Assembly: GCF_010728725.1 (NCBI RefSeq)
Contig: NZ_AP022606.1
Span: forward strand, 5,022,001 to 5,086,000
Source of the DNA: Mycobacterium branderi
Lineage (GTDB): Bacteria; Actinomycetota; Actinomycetes; Mycobacteriales; Mycobacteriaceae
Reading direction: 5' to 3'
DNA length: 64,000 nt
Both the position numbers and the translations under genes were made by a program. This document shows positions 42,259 to 51,583 of the stretch, one piece after another. The notes below the pieces were generated by a model, which did not search any database, had not been told where the DNA came from, and worked only from the letters and a program-made list of their open reading frames with translations. The first letter of the stretch is position 1. Each line of letters begins with the position of its first letter.

Positions 42259-43334
42259 GCCAACCGTGTTTGAAGCTGACCACCTACTTCGGGGAGCGCC
42301 AACGTACTGTCAATGATGGTGCGCGACAAGGGTTTTTGGCTGACGCGATGCTGGACCTGTACGGCAGCCGCGACGTCGCGACCAGCGTGATGCTACGCGG
42401 GATCGCCAGTTTCGGGCTGCGCCATGTGCTGCGCACCGACGAATCGCTGAGCCTGTCCGAAGATCCGCCGGTGGCGATCGCAGCCGTCGACGTCGAGTCC
42501 AAGATTAGCGGGCTGGTCGACGACGTGGTGGCGATGACCGGTCGCGGACTGGTGACGCTGGAACGGGCGCGCCTCGTCGGCGGCGAGTTCACCACCGACG
42601 CACGCGACACCCTCAAACTCACCGTCTATGTCGGCCGCCAGGAACGCATCGGCGGGGCGCCGGCCTTCCGCGCGGTGTGCGATCTGCTGCATCGGCAGGG
42701 ATTTGCCGGTGCCGGAGTGTATCTCGGTGTCGACGGCACCGTGCACGGTCAGCGTTACCGGGCCCGGTTCTTCAGCCGCAATGTCAACGTTCCGCTGATG
42801 ATCATCTCGATCGGGACCGCGGCGCAGGTGTCGGCGGCGGTGGCCGAACTCAGCGCGGCGATGCGGAATCCATTGCTGACCGTGGAACGGGTGCGGCTGT
42901 GCAAACGCGACGGGCAGTTGTTGGCGCGGCCACATCGCCTGCCGGCAACCGACAAGCATGGCCGGCCCCTATGGCAGAAGATCATGGTGCACACCAGCGA
43001 GGCCACCGGACACGGCGGTGTGCCGATTCACCGTGCACTGGTCCGCCAGCTGCTCGAGTCGGGGCTGGCCCGCGGCGCCACGGTGCTGCGCGGCATCTGG
43101 GGTTTCCACGGTGACCATAAACCGCACGGGGACAAGCTGTTTCAGTTGGTGCGGCAGGTGCCCGTGGTCACGATCATCATCGACACGCCGGAGTGGATCG
43201 TGCGCAGTTTCGACATCGTCGACGAGCTGACGGCCGAGCATGGGATGGTCACCAGCGAGATGGTGCCGGCGGTGTTGTCGATCGACGGGTCGGGCCGCGA
43301 CGGCGACGCCGATTTGGCGCAGTACGACTACTGA
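42255..43334 (+). CDS. Tandem DUF190 protein (Rv3071-like)
   Basis: 359 residues with three DUF190-like modules: LTTYFGERQ..GFLADAMLDLY near 10, KLTVYVGRQERIGGAPAFRAVCDLLHR near 118, and MVHTSEATGHGGVPIHRALVRQLLESG near 245. Each module is a small ferredoxin-like fold related to PII proteins. DUF190 genes are often beside crcB, which suggests a regulatory or sensing role in fluoride export. ATG at 42255 overlaps the crcB2 stop. Confidence 0.85.
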   Translation: MSQPCLKLTTYFGERQRTVNDGARQGFLADAMLDLYGSRDVATSVMLRGIASFGLRHVLRTDESLSLSEDPPVAIAAVDVESKISGLVDDVVAMTGRGLVTLERARLVGGEFTTDARDTLKLTVYVGRQERIGGAPAFRAVCDLLHRQGFAGAGVYLGVDGTVHGQRYRARFFSRNVNVPLMIISIGTAAQVSAAVAELSAAMRNPLLTVERVRLCKRDGQLLARPHRLPATDKHGRPLWQKIMVHTSEATGHGGVPIHRALVRQLLESGLARGATVLRGIWGFHGDHKPHGDKLFQLVRQVPVVTIIIDTPEWIVRSFDIVDELTAEHGMVTSEMVPAVLSIDGSGRDGDADLAQYDY

Positions 43335-43346
43335 CCTCAGCGCCCG

Positions 43347-43700
43347 TCAGCGGCGTTTGAGCAGCTTCGCCAGCACGGCCGCTTGGCTGCCGTCGACGTC
43401 GCGGGTGGCGGTCACCAGCGTCACGGGCCCGCTCTTTGTCAGCTTCCGGAGGTCCGCCAGCGCGTCGTTGCCCTGCAACTCTTTCTCATACCGCTTGGCG
43501 AACTCGTCGAAGCGCTCCGGCTTGTGGCCGTACCACTCGCGCAGTTCCTTCGACGGTGCGACGTCCTTACACCAGGTGCCGACGCGCGGGTCGTTCTTGC
43601 GGAATCCGCGCGGCCATACTCGGTCCACCAGGATGCGCTGACCGTCGTCGGGCCCAGGGTCGTCGTAGACCCGGGCGATCTGAATGCGGCTCTTGGCCAT
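43347..43700 (-). CDS. DUF488 family protein (Rv3073c-like)
   Basis: 117 residues, MAKSRIQIARVYDDPGPDDG. The family signature ILVDRVWPRGFRKNDPRVGTWCKDVAPSKELREWY with the Cys and the C-terminal VTLVTATRDVDGSQAAVL are clear. The function is unknown. It is convergent with the DUF190 gene and is the last gene in the conserved order. Confidence 0.88.
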   Translation of the reverse strand: MAKSRIQIARVYDDPGPDDGQRILVDRVWPRGFRKNDPRVGTWCKDVAPSKELREWYGHKPERFDEFAKRYEKELQGNDALADLRKLTKSGPVTLVTATRDVDGSQAAVLAKLLKRR

Positions 43701-43733
43701 AGCGCCAGGGTAACGTCGGCCGGCTAATACCGC

Positions 43734-44038
43734 GTGCCTCGCGTAACGTTACGGGTTACACCAAAGGCCAACACAGCAGCCGGATCGCCGACCAGTACCT
43801 CGCGGAACTGGGCCTCTCACAGCGGAAACTGGCTGAGCTTCTTGACGTCCCGCCGCGGCGAATCAACCAAATCATCAAGGGCGAACGAGCTATCACCCCG
43901 GACACATCGCTCCGCCTCGGAAAGCTGTTCAGCCAGTCCGACACTTTCTGGCTGAACCTACAAAAGCACTACGAGATCGAGATTGCCCGGGAGACTTCCG
44001 ATCTGAGCCGAGTGCAGGTCTTGAAGAACGTCGGATAG
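43734..44038 (+). pseudogene. HigA-type antitoxin remnant, frameshifted near its N-terminus
   Basis: From 43784 the frame reads IADQYLAELGLSQRKLAELL, then DVPPRRINQIIKGERAITPD, SLRLGKLF and FWLNLQKHYEIEIARE, ending TAG at 44036-44038. This is the XRE helix-turn-helix of HigA/VapI-type antitoxins, almost complete. No start codon exists in this frame upstream. A GTG at 43734 opens the neighbouring frame (VPRVTLRVTPKANTA); a one-base loss near 43776-43783 would join them. No HigB toxin gene is present. The remnant sits where conserved gene order ends. Confidence 0.72.
43743..43752. promoter_or_regulatory. Palindrome GTAACGTTAC near the HigA remnant start
   Basis: A perfect 10-bp palindrome nine bases into the GTG frame of the antitoxin remnant. 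Antitoxins of this family bind palindromes at their own promoters, so it may be a relic operator, though its position inside the presumed coding start is unusual. Confidence 0.3.
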
Positions 44039-44153
44039 CCATCAAGATCGGACCGCGCTGCGGATCAATGCGATGTCACGTCCAGCTGTGTTGGGCCAAT
44101 ACCCTCGTCGGCAACGAACGTCGGACACCGGAACCCATTGCTTGCTCCTACGG

Positions 44154-45716
44154 TCATTGCGACGGCCGCGATGTGAGCCGACTGTTGGTTGGGGCGAGCC
44201 GGGCCATCCCACGCAGGATCCACGGTGTCCGTTTCGCCATCACCGCTACGGCGCGATCCGACCGGCGCATCACGGTCCGAGGTCCGGGGGTGGGCGTTGA
44301 CGCCAGTTCCGCCTCGGCAGATCCGGGGCGAGCACCGTGGCGTTCCACGGCCAGAAGTTGCCAAGTGCCTGGAACGCCGCGTAATTCGACGCTGCCGCGG
44401 TCCTCGAAGCCCGTCCCCGACCCCACGACAAGATCGCGGACGGTACTTGAGACGAGGATTTCCCCAGCCCCCGCCTGACCGAGTATCCGCGCCGCGATAT
44501 GTACTGCGATCCCGCCGATATCGTTGTCCAGCAGCTCGCACTCGCCGGTATGGATGCCGATGCGAATCTCGATGCCCAGTTTCTCGGCTTCGTCACGCAG
44601 GGCCTCCGCACAGCGGATGGCCTGCGTCGGGCCGTCGAACGTGACGAGGTGGCCATCGCCCGTGTTCTTCACCACGCTGCCGCCGAATCGTTCCGCGAGC
44701 TCGGCCGTAACCTCACCGAAGCGTTGCAACACCACACGCCATCGCTCGTCACCGGTCTCCGCGGCGCGCTGCGTCGACGCGACCATGTCGGTGAACAGCA
44801 CAGTGCGCAGGGCGCGATGCGACTGTGACGGCGCCGCATGAGTTCCGGTCAGTAGTTTCTCGATCTCGGCCGTGATCTTGTCGGGCTCGGTGAACCACGG
44901 TGCGTGGTCTGTGCCGCCGACTTCGAGCATCCGCGCGCCGGGGATGTGATCGGCGAGGTACCGGCCCGCCTGCACTGGAACACAGGGGTCCTCGCTGGCG
45001 TGCACGACAAGGGTCGGCACCGTGATGGCCTGCAGGATCGGCCGGACATCGATACGGAACGCCGCTTCGATTGTCGCCCGCGCCATTCCCGGACTCGCGC
45101 TCATCCGCTCCAACATTCCAAGCAGGCGTGTCGACGAGACACCATGGATCACTGTCTTGAGTGCCGCGCCGCTGCCCCACGCCGAGCGGATCGCGCGGAT
45201 GAATTCCAATCCGCCGGCAAGTTGCTCAGTTGACGGCGTATATTCCTCGCCCAATTCGGGAAAGACTCTCGCCCGAAGGTCGGCCGCGTCACGCTCGAGG
45301 ATGTCCCAGTCGAAGCGGCCGGAATACGCCGATGCGCCGGTGAGGATCAATGCCCGCGTTCGCTCCGGTCGTGTTGCCGCGAAGACGACAGTGGCCGGCC
45401 CACCCTCGCTGACTCCCATCAGGGCGGCCTTTTCGAAGCCTGCTGCATCCATGACGGCCTCGATCTCAGCCGCTCGATCATCCAGCGTGCGTACCTTCGG
45501 GACCGGGTCCGACAGTCCGACTCCGGCCTTGTCGAACAGGACAACACGACAGAACGTGGAGAGTTGCTCCATGAAAGCCTGAAATTCCGGCATGCTCCAG
45601 AACAACTCGACGTGGCTGACGAACGACCCCGCGAAGACGAGTTCGACCGGCCCGTCGCCGAACAACTGATACGCCAGGCTGAGGTCGCCGCAGGGTGCAT
45701 ACGACGTTTCCGGCAC
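44154..45716 (-). CDS. Alpha/beta hydrolase fused to a class III nucleotide cyclase
   Basis: 520 residues. The N-terminal alpha/beta hydrolase (about 1-285) has the nucleophile elbow GVSEGG, an acid near SEDPCVP and His in GGTDHAPW. The C-terminal cyclase homology domain (about 305-470) has VLFTDMVAST (first metal Asp) and KNTGDGHLVTF (second Asp), then GIHTGECELLDNDIGGIAVHIAARI. The arrangement matches M. tuberculosis Rv1900c (LipJ). A tail of about 50 basic residues follows. It would make cAMP from ATP, perhaps gated by a ligand or substrate of the hydrolase. Confidence 0.88.
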   Translation of the reverse strand: MPETSYAPCGDLSLAYQLFGDGPVELVFAGSFVSHVELFWSMPEFQAFMEQLSTFCRVVLFDKAGVGLSDPVPKVRTLDDRAAEIEAVMDAAGFEKAALMGVSEGGPATVVFAATRPERTRALILTGASAYSGRFDWDILERDAADLRARVFPELGEEYTPSTEQLAGGLEFIRAIRSAWGSGAALKTVIHGVSSTRLLGMLERMSASPGMARATIEAAFRIDVRPILQAITVPTLVVHASEDPCVPVQAGRYLADHIPGARMLEVGGTDHAPWFTEPDKITAEIEKLLTGTHAAPSQSHRALRTVLFTDMVASTQRAAETGDERWRVVLQRFGEVTAELAERFGGSVVKNTGDGHLVTFDGPTQAIRCAEALRDEAEKLGIEIRIGIHTGECELLDNDIGGIAVHIAARILGQAGAGEILVSSTVRDLVVGSGTGFEDRGSVELRGVPGTWQLLAVERHGARPGSAEAELASTPTPGPRTVMRRSDRAVAVMAKRTPWILRGMARLAPTNSRLTSRPSQ

Positions 45717-45747
45717 GGGCTGAGCGTACCGACGCCGCGGTCAGGCT

Positions 45748-46578
45748 TTACCCCAGTTTGGCGAACTCGGTCTGCAACTCATCCAGGCGGCGAAGAGTCT
45801 CGTCGCGAGGCTCGGTCGGCAATTCGATCAATACGTGCTCGACGCCGAGATCCCGATATCCTTCAACGTCTTTGGCCTTCGGTTCTTCTCCCATATGGAT
45901 GTTGATCACCGGCACGTCGTGGCCTGCAACAGCGCGCAGCTCTTCGAGCTCACCCGACAGAGCTTTCGCCGATGGACTCAAGGAGATCCAGCCGGCCTTC
46001 AGCCGGGCGATGCGCTTAAAGCTCGGGGCACCGCCACCCAGATACAGCGGCGGGTACGGCCGCGTCACCGGCTTCGGCCAGCTGTAGATTGCATCGAAAT
46101 CCACGAATTCTCCGTGGAATTCCGCTTTCTCTTGAGTCCAGATCTCGATCATCGCGCGCAGCCGCTCTTCGGAGAGGCGCCCGCGAACCGCAGGGTCGAC
46201 GCCATGGTTGGCAATTTCTTCGCGCAGCCAGCCCACGCCCACGCCGAAGCGAAATCGCCCCTGCGACACCAGATCTACGGATGCGACCTCTTTGGCCGTC
46301 AGGATCGGATCCCGCTGCGGCAGCAATGCAATGCCGGTGCCCACAACCAGTTTCTCGGTGGCGACCGCTGCGGCAGTCAGCGCCACAAACGGATCAAGTG
46401 TGCGGTAGTACTTCGGCGGAATCGGGCCGCCCATTGGATACGGGGTCTGCGCGTCGACGGGGATGTGCGTGTGTTCGGCGAGGAACAGCGACTCAAATCC
46501 GCGCTGCTCGAGGGCTGCGCCCAACTCGACTGGACTGATTCCCTCGTCCGTAACGAAGGTGAGGACACCGATGCCCAT
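45748..46578 (-). CDS. LLM-class F420-dependent oxidoreductase
   Basis: 276 residues, luciferase-like TIM barrel. The signatures are FLAEHTHIPVD, GTGIALLPQRDPILTAKEVASVD, GRFRFGVGVGWLREEIANHG, and PLYLGGGAPSFKRIARLKAGWI. F420 rather than FMN is inferred from the mycobacterial subgroup (THIP segment). GGGAG five bases before the ATG at 46578 favours this start over 46599. It lies just upstream of the cyclase fusion on the same strand, 31 bp apart. Confidence 0.85.
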   Translation of the reverse strand: MGIGVLTFVTDEGISPVELGAALEQRGFESLFLAEHTHIPVDAQTPYPMGGPIPPKYYRTLDPFVALTAAAVATEKLVVGTGIALLPQRDPILTAKEVASVDLVSQGRFRFGVGVGWLREEIANHGVDPAVRGRLSEERLRAMIEIWTQEKAEFHGEFVDFDAIYSWPKPVTRPYPPLYLGGGAPSFKRIARLKAGWISLSPSAKALSGELEELRAVAGHDVPVINIHMGEEPKAKDVEGYRDLGVEHVLIELPTEPRDETLRRLDELQTEFAKLG

Positions 46579-46634
46579 GCTTGCTCCCGTCGTCGACATG
46601 TGACGACCACACTGAACAGCAAGTCAGTGCGAGC

Positions 46635-47024
46635 TTATTCCGACGCCTCGCGTGACGTTGCGGTCCGTCGTGTCGCGCCCCAGAGCCCGACGGCGATGCC
46701 GATTACCGCGCCGCCCAGGCCGATGAGCTGTGAGCGTTTCATCTCACCATGAACACTCAGCCCGCCGAGCAGGTCGGCCGCGTCGGCACCGCCGGACGCC
46801 AGAAACCAGCCGCGAGTGTTGCGCCCGCGCAGTGCGGCCGTCGCGAGCATCGCGCCGATCAGCGCGTCGCGGTAACCCATCGACCGCAACAGCAATTGCG
46901 CCGTCGGCGTCGGCTCCTCCGGATCACCCCAGAGCCGGTTTGCGCGAAGCGGGTCGACGAGAAAATGCACGCCCGAAGCGAAACGGATACTGCCGGCAAC
47001 GAGCGCGGCCCGATCGATCGTCAT
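46635..47024 (-). CDS. Small membrane protein, DUF4267-like
   Basis: 129 residues from MTIDRAALVAGSIRFASGVH. It has three or four short hydrophobic stretches (ALIGAMLATAALRG, ASGGADAADLLGGL, LIGLGGAVIGIAVGLWG). The pattern, with MGYRDALIG after a charged loop, resembles DUF4267 proteins. The function is unknown. It follows the amidohydrolase gene by five bases on the same strand, so they are co-transcribed. Confidence 0.6.
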   Translation of the reverse strand: MTIDRAALVAGSIRFASGVHFLVDPLRANRLWGDPEEPTPTAQLLLRSMGYRDALIGAMLATAALRGRNTRGWFLASGGADAADLLGGLSVHGEMKRSQLIGLGGAVIGIAVGLWGATRRTATSREASE

Positions 47025-47029
47025 GCGAC

Positions 47030-48790
47030 TCAGCGCGCGCCGCGCACCAACCGGCCGGGGCGCGCTCCGGTGTCGACGCCGTCGCGGCGCGTCACCACTC
47101 CGTTGACAATCGTCGCGCGGTAGCCGGAAGCACCCTGCATGAGCCGGTGTCCGCCGGCCGGTAGGTCGTAGGCCATCCGCGGCGCATGCAGCGTCAGCGC
47201 GTCCATGTCGATCACGTTGACGTCGGCCTTCTTTCCGATCTCGATAACCCCGCGATCCGACAGCCCGAACAGCTGTGCGGTGTCGTGAGATTGCTTGCGA
47301 ATGACGTACTCCAGCGGCAGCTTCTCGCCCCGCCGACGATCCCGCGCCCAGTGCGTCAACAGGAAGGTCGGGTACGACGCGTCGCAGATCATGCTGCAGT
47401 GCGCGCCGCCGTCGGACAGCCCCAGCACACTCGCGGGGTGGGTCAGCATTTCGCGGATCGCATCGTGGTTGCCGTCGGCGTAGTTGAACAGCGGCAGCAT
47501 CAGCATCGCCCCGGCATCGGCCTCCAGCATCAGGTCGTACATCGTCGCGAGTGGATCTTCGCCGCGTTCCCGGGCAATCGCGGCGACGGTGCGATCGGGC
47601 GTGGGCTCGTAGTCGGGCGGCTCGCCGAGCGGGTAGAGCCGGTCCACCGAGTGCTGTGCGAACGCAAACATGGCGTCGAACAACACATTTGGATCCGGCG
47701 GTATGTCGTCCTCGCTCAAGATGGCGGCCCGCACCGCGGGGTCGGCCAGCCGCGCGGCGAGCTCTTCGCGGCTGCACTCGGCCTTCAACCGCTGATACGT
47801 CGGGCGGTGGCTGAAGGCGTGGTGACCGGGAAACCCGAGCAGCATCCCGAACGGGCGCGCCGCGATCTGCGGGTGCAGGCGGCTGCCCTCCTCATGGGCG
47901 GCCGCCGAGATGTCGAGCTGTTCACGCCACAATCCCGGGTCGGCGTCGACCTGGATCAGCGCGAAACTCAGCGCCACGTCGATCTCTGCACCGAGCCGCC
48001 GCATCCACTCCATTTCCTTTTTCGGCGCCACGATGTCCTCCCCCGCCGCGCCCTGCGGAGCGAGCTCGAACACGGCCCCGCCGCCGGCCGCCATCGCACG
48101 GCCAAGCGCGAATAGTTCTTCTTCGGCCGCGAAGGTTCCGGGGACGGGTTCGCCGTCCATGGCGCGATGGGCCAGCGTGCGCGACGACGAGAACCCGAGT
48201 GCGCCCGCCTCCACCGCCTCCTGCACCAGCCGGCTCATCGCCGCGATGTCCTCCGGGGTGGCGGGTTCGTTGCGGGCGCCGCGCTCCCCCATCACATAGG
48301 CGCGGACGGTCCCGTGCGCGATCTGGCTGCCGACGTCGACGGCGAGCTCGCGCTTGCCGATCACGTCGAGATACTCCGCGTAGCTCTCCCAGCCCCACGT
48401 AATGCCTTCGGACAGCGCGGTTCCCGGAATGTCTTCGACGCCCTCCATCAGCTCGATGAGCCACTGCTCACGCCCCGGCCGCACCGGCGCGAAGCCGACA
48501 CCGCAGTTGCCCATGACGACCGTCGTTACGCCGTGAGTGCTGGACGGCTCGAGAAGGTCGTCCCAGCTGACCTGACCGTCGTAGTGGGTGTGGATGTCGA
48601 CGAATCCCGGTGCGACGATCTTGCCGGTGGCGTCGATGGTCTCGGCGGCCTCGCCCTCTAGTGGCGGGTCGCCCGGCCCGCGGCGACGAATCTCGACGAT
48701 CTTGCCGTCCTTGACCGCCACGTCGGCGTCGAACCGCTCTGCGCCGCTGCCGTCCACGACGGTGCCACCAGTGATCTTGAGGTCGAACAC
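47030..48790 (-). CDS. N-acyl-D-amino-acid deacylase-type amidohydrolase
   Basis: 586 residues. The amidohydrolase metal site begins with [19 protein letters not shown] (His, His) near residue 66, followed by [14 protein letters not shown], which is typical of D-aminoacylases. The C-terminal catalytic Asp is in [11 protein letters not shown], and the composite beta-sandwich closes with [13 protein letters not shown]. It resembles M. tuberculosis Rv2913c. Hydrolysis of an N-acyl D-amino acid or cyclic amide is expected. The GTG at 48790 is divergent from the Rieske operon across a 78-bp region with a palindrome. Confidence 0.88.
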   Translation of the reverse strand: MFDLKITGGTVVDGSGAERFDADVAVKDGKIVEIRRRGPGDPPLEGEAAETIDATGKIVAPGFVDIHTHYDGQVSWDDLLEPSSTHGVTTVVMGNCGVGFAPVRPGREQWLIELMEGVEDIPGTALSEGITWGWESYAEYLDVIGKRELAVDVGSQIAHGTVRAYVMGERGARNEPATPEDIAAMSRLVQEAVEAGALGFSSSRTLAHRAMDGEPVPGTFAAEEELFALGRAMAAGGGAVFELAPQGAAGEDIVAPKKEMEWMRRLGAEIDVALSFALIQVDADPGLWREQLDISAAAHEEGSRLHPQIAARPFGMLLGFPGHHAFSHRPTYQRLKAECSREELAARLADPAVRAAILSEDDIPPDPNVLFDAMFAFAQHSVDRLYPLGEPPDYEPTPDRTVAAIARERGEDPLATMYDLMLEADAGAMLMLPLFNYADGNHDAIREMLTHPASVLGLSDGGAHCSMICDASYPTFLLTHWARDRRRGEKLPLEYVIRKQSHDTAQLFGLSDRGVIEIGKKADVNVIDMDALTLHAPRMAYDLPAGGHRLMQGASGYRATIVNGVVTRRDGVDTGARPGRLVRGAR

Positions 48791-48833
48791 GATTACTCCC
48801 TTGTCTGCCCCCGCCAGCCGCTACAGTGAGCAA

Positions 48834-48848
48834 TGTAACACCGTTACA
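48834..48848. promoter_or_regulatory. TetR-type operator between the amidohydrolase and the Rieske dioxygenase
   Basis: TGTAAC-ACC-GTTACA, perfect 6-bp arms, lies 20 bp before the Rieske ATG and 44 bp from the amidohydrolase GTG. The TetR gene at the end of the Rieske operon is the natural candidate to bind it. Confidence 0.65.
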
Positions 48849-48868
48849 GACGTTGCGGGAGGGCTTCG

Positions 48869-50194
48869 ATGACGACACACGCAACCCGCGCCCGGCGGGA
48901 GGACGCGATCGGCGCGCCGCCGCAACGCCCCACGCTGGTGCCCGCCGAGCGGTACTACTCCCCGGCCTTCGCAGCGCTCGAGGTGGAGCGGATGTGGCCG
49001 AAGGCGTGGCAAGTCGCCTGCACCATCGATCACGTCTTCGAACCCGGCGACTACTTCGAATACCGTTGCGGTCCTTACTCGGTACTCATCGTCCGTGGCG
49101 ACGACGGGGAGCTGCGCGCGTTCCAGAACGTGTGTCGGCATCGTGGCAACTCGCTGTGCGCCGGCTCGGGTTCGGGCCTGCGGGAGCTGCGCTGCGGGTA
49201 CCACGGCTGGACATGGGACCTGCGTGGCGCGCTCAAGCGAGTGCCCAATCGCAAGGGATTCGGCTCCCTGCAGGTGTCCGAGTTTCCACTGATCGCGGCG
49301 AGCGTCGATAACTGGGAGCGGCTCGTCTTCGTCAACCTCGACGTCAATGCGATGCCGCTGACCGACTACCTGGAGGCGGTGCCGGACGACATCGCGTGGT
49401 GCGGGCTCGGCGACTTCCGCTGCTACGCGACCATGACCATCGAGGTCGGCGCGAACTGGAAGACGATTGCCGACGGGTTCAGCGAGACCTACCACATCCA
49501 GACCCTGCATCCGGAGCTGCACCGGTGCGTCGACGACGTCTACGCGCCACAAGCGATCTGGGGACACACCGGCAAGTCCGACCAGCTCTACGGCGTGCCA
49601 AGCCCGCATCTCAAACAACCGCTCAGCGACGAGGAGGTGTGGGACGCCTACGTCGCAACCCAGGGAGCGTTGATGGGCGTCGCGGAGGGCACTCCGTTCC
49701 CGAGCGAAGAGCGTCAACCCGGCCAGTCAGTCACCGACGTGATCGCCGAGCGCACAAGGACTTTCGCTGCCGGGCGCGGCGTCAACCTGAGTTGGGCCAC
49801 TACCGATCAGCTGATGCGGCTGCACCAGTACAACGTCTTTCCGAACATGACGCTGTTGACCAACGCCGATCATCTGACCGTCATTACCGCACTGCCGGGA
49901 CCGGATCCCGACCACGGCGAGATGGTGATGATGCTGTGGACGCGGATGCCGCCCGGTGCGCCGCGCAGCAAGCCCGTCGACGTTCGGATGACGGCGGGCG
50001 AGGCCGACCCGGGCTTGGTTATGACCCAGGACATCGCGGTGTTGGCTGGGCTTCAGCGCGGCCTGCACCAGCCGGGGTTCACACACGTGGTGCTGTCCAA
50101 CGAGGAACGGCGCGTGATCAACATGCACCGCAACCTCGAACGCTATCTCGACCTGCCGACATCGGATCGCATGACCGGAGGTGAGCCCGCTTGA
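48869..50194 (+). CDS. Rieske-type aromatic-ring-hydroxylating dioxygenase, large subunit
   Basis: 441 residues. The [2Fe-2S] Rieske cluster ligands are Cys89 and His91 (NVCRHRGNSL) and Cys109 and His112 (LRCGYHGWTWD). The catalytic mononuclear iron site is in NWKTIADGFSETYHIQTLHP, with two His and the bridging Asp. No ferredoxin or reductase gene is adjacent. The substrate is unknown; an aromatic or quaternary amine are family options. GGGAGGG precedes the ATG. It is co-transcribed with the TetR gene, whose start overlaps its stop. Confidence 0.9.
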   Translation: MTTHATRARREDAIGAPPQRPTLVPAERYYSPAFAALEVERMWPKAWQVACTIDHVFEPGDYFEYRCGPYSVLIVRGDDGELRAFQNVCRHRGNSLCAGSGSGLRELRCGYHGWTWDLRGALKRVPNRKGFGSLQVSEFPLIAASVDNWERLVFVNLDVNAMPLTDYLEAVPDDIAWCGLGDFRCYATMTIEVGANWKTIADGFSETYHIQTLHPELHRCVDDVYAPQAIWGHTGKSDQLYGVPSPHLKQPLSDEEVWDAYVATQGALMGVAEGTPFPSEERQPGQSVTDVIAERTRTFAAGRGVNLSWATTDQLMRLHQYNVFPNMTLLTNADHLTVITALPGPDPDHGEMVMMLWTRMPPGAPRSKPVDVRMTAGEADPGLVMTQDIAVLAGLQRGLHQPGFTHVVLSNEERRVINMHRNLERYLDLPTSDRMTGGEPA

Positions 50195-50793
50195 CTGCCA
50201 TCACCGCCGAGCTGATCCTCGACACCGCTGCCCGTCTGATCGAACGGGACGGCGTCGAGGGATTCAGCATGCGCGGCCTCGCCCAAGAACTGGGGGTCGC
50301 GGTCACGTCGATCTACTGGCATGTGGGTGGCCGCGACAAGCTTTTCGACAGCCTGGTCGACCGCCTGTTGAGCCAGATGGCGCATCTGCCCATCGAGGGT
50401 GGTGATCCCGTCGAACGCATTGCGTCGCTTGCCCGTTCGCAGCGCAGGGTGTTGATCGAGCGACAGCACCTTTTACGCATTGCGCACGAACGCGACCGGA
50501 CACCACAGCTGTTCCTGCCGATTCAACAAACACTGGCAGCGCTGCTGGCAGAGCTAGGTGTGACCGGCTCTGACGCTGCACTCATCCTGCGCGCGGTGCA
50601 GGTTCATGTCATTTCGTCGGCGCTGATGCAGTTTTCGGCCGTTCGTGGCCCGAAGCACGATGAGGAAGACCCGTCGCTGTGGGCCGACGCCTGGCCCGAC
50701 CAAGCTCTGGTCCAGGCGCTGCAATCCCCCACCGACTACGACGCCGTTTTCGAGTACGGGCTCAATGCGTTACTGAGGCCATTGCAAAGCTGA
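50191..50793 (+). CDS. TetR-family regulator of the Rieske operon
   Basis: 200 residues. The helix-turn-helix is FSMRGLAQELGVAVTSIYWHV (about 25-45), then a TetR_C-like helical domain. The TTG start at 50191 is strongly supported by GGAGGTGA (50177-50184) six bases upstream, and it overlaps the Rieske stop. It is likely to bind TGTAAC-N3-GTTACA upstream of the operon, controlling both the dioxygenase and the divergent amidohydrolase. Confidence 0.87.
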   Translation: MTAITAELILDTAARLIERDGVEGFSMRGLAQELGVAVTSIYWHVGGRDKLFDSLVDRLLSQMAHLPIEGGDPVERIASLARSQRRVLIERQHLLRIAHERDRTPQLFLPIQQTLAALLAELGVTGSDAALILRAVQVHVISSALMQFSAVRGPKHDEEDPSLWADAWPDQALVQALQSPTDYDAVFEYGLNALLRPLQS

Positions 50794-50811
50794 TTTTGTT
50801 ACCATCGCGCG

Positions 50812-51567
50812 GTGGCTGTTTCGAGGCGCGACGTCCTCAAATGCGCTTGCGCCGCACCGGTTCTATTGAGCCTGCCGGTCAATGCGCCAACGGCGTCGGC
50901 CGCCACCATGCGGCTCATCGATTTTTCGGAGCACATCGTCGCGCCGGACCAGATCAAAGCGGCGGGTTTTGACGGGGCATTGGTCTATGTGGCCGAATCG
51001 CGCCCGGGCGCGGACTTCGATTTCAAACCCGTCACCCGCGAGTACGCGGATGGGCTACGCGCGGCGGGTCTTCACATCGTCAGCTGTTATCAGTACGGCA
51101 AGCCCGGTTGGCCTACCCCGTCGGATTACACCCGGGGGTACGACGGCGGCGTAGCCGATGCGCAGACAGCAGCACGGTTGCACGCCGCGGCCGGCGGGCC
51201 GGATACCGCGCCGATCTTCTTCAGCGTCGACGAGGATATCGACCTCGATACGTGGAATAGCGTTGCTGTTCAATGGTTTCGAGGCCTCAACTCGGTGCTG
51301 GGGGTGCAGCGCACCGGCATCTACGGGCATTCGCGGGCGTGCGGATGGGCGATCAAAGACAACGTCATAGGGCGCTCGACCACGGCGGGCCACCGGTGGG
51401 CGTGGCAGACCATCGGGTGGTCTGCCGGTCAGCGCGAGCCTGCCGCGGTGCTGTATCAGGTTGTGGTCAACACCGCGTCGAACCCCGGAGTGCTCGTGGG
51501 CGGTACACACGTGGACGTGGACGAGGTCCTCGCGGCCGATTTCGGGCAGTGGGATTTGCATCGTTAG
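50812..51567 (+). CDS. Tat-exported DUF1906 glycoside-hydrolase-like protein
   Basis: 251 residues. The N-terminus SRRDVLKCACAAPVLLSLPV with twin Arg and a hydrophobic stretch, then PTASA, is a Tat signal peptide. The mature protein has the DUF1906 TIM-barrel features RLIDFSEHI, GFDGALVYV, YQYGKPGWP, PIFFSVDEDIDLDTW, RTGIYGHSRACGWA and VDVDEVLAADFG. M. tuberculosis Rv2525c is a Tat substrate of the same family that affects the cell wall. A role on peptidoglycan or a wall glycan is inferred. It follows the TetR gene by 18 bp and starts with GTG. Confidence 0.87.
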   Translation: MAVSRRDVLKCACAAPVLLSLPVNAPTASAATMRLIDFSEHIVAPDQIKAAGFDGALVYVAESRPGADFDFKPVTREYADGLRAAGLHIVSCYQYGKPGWPTPSDYTRGYDGGVADAQTAARLHAAAGGPDTAPIFFSVDEDIDLDTWNSVAVQWFRGLNSVLGVQRTGIYGHSRACGWAIKDNVIGRSTTAGHRWAWQTIGWSAGQREPAAVLYQVVVNTASNPGVLVGGTHVDVDEVLAADFGQWDLHR

Positions 51568-51583
51568 TCGTATGCTCGCCTGC

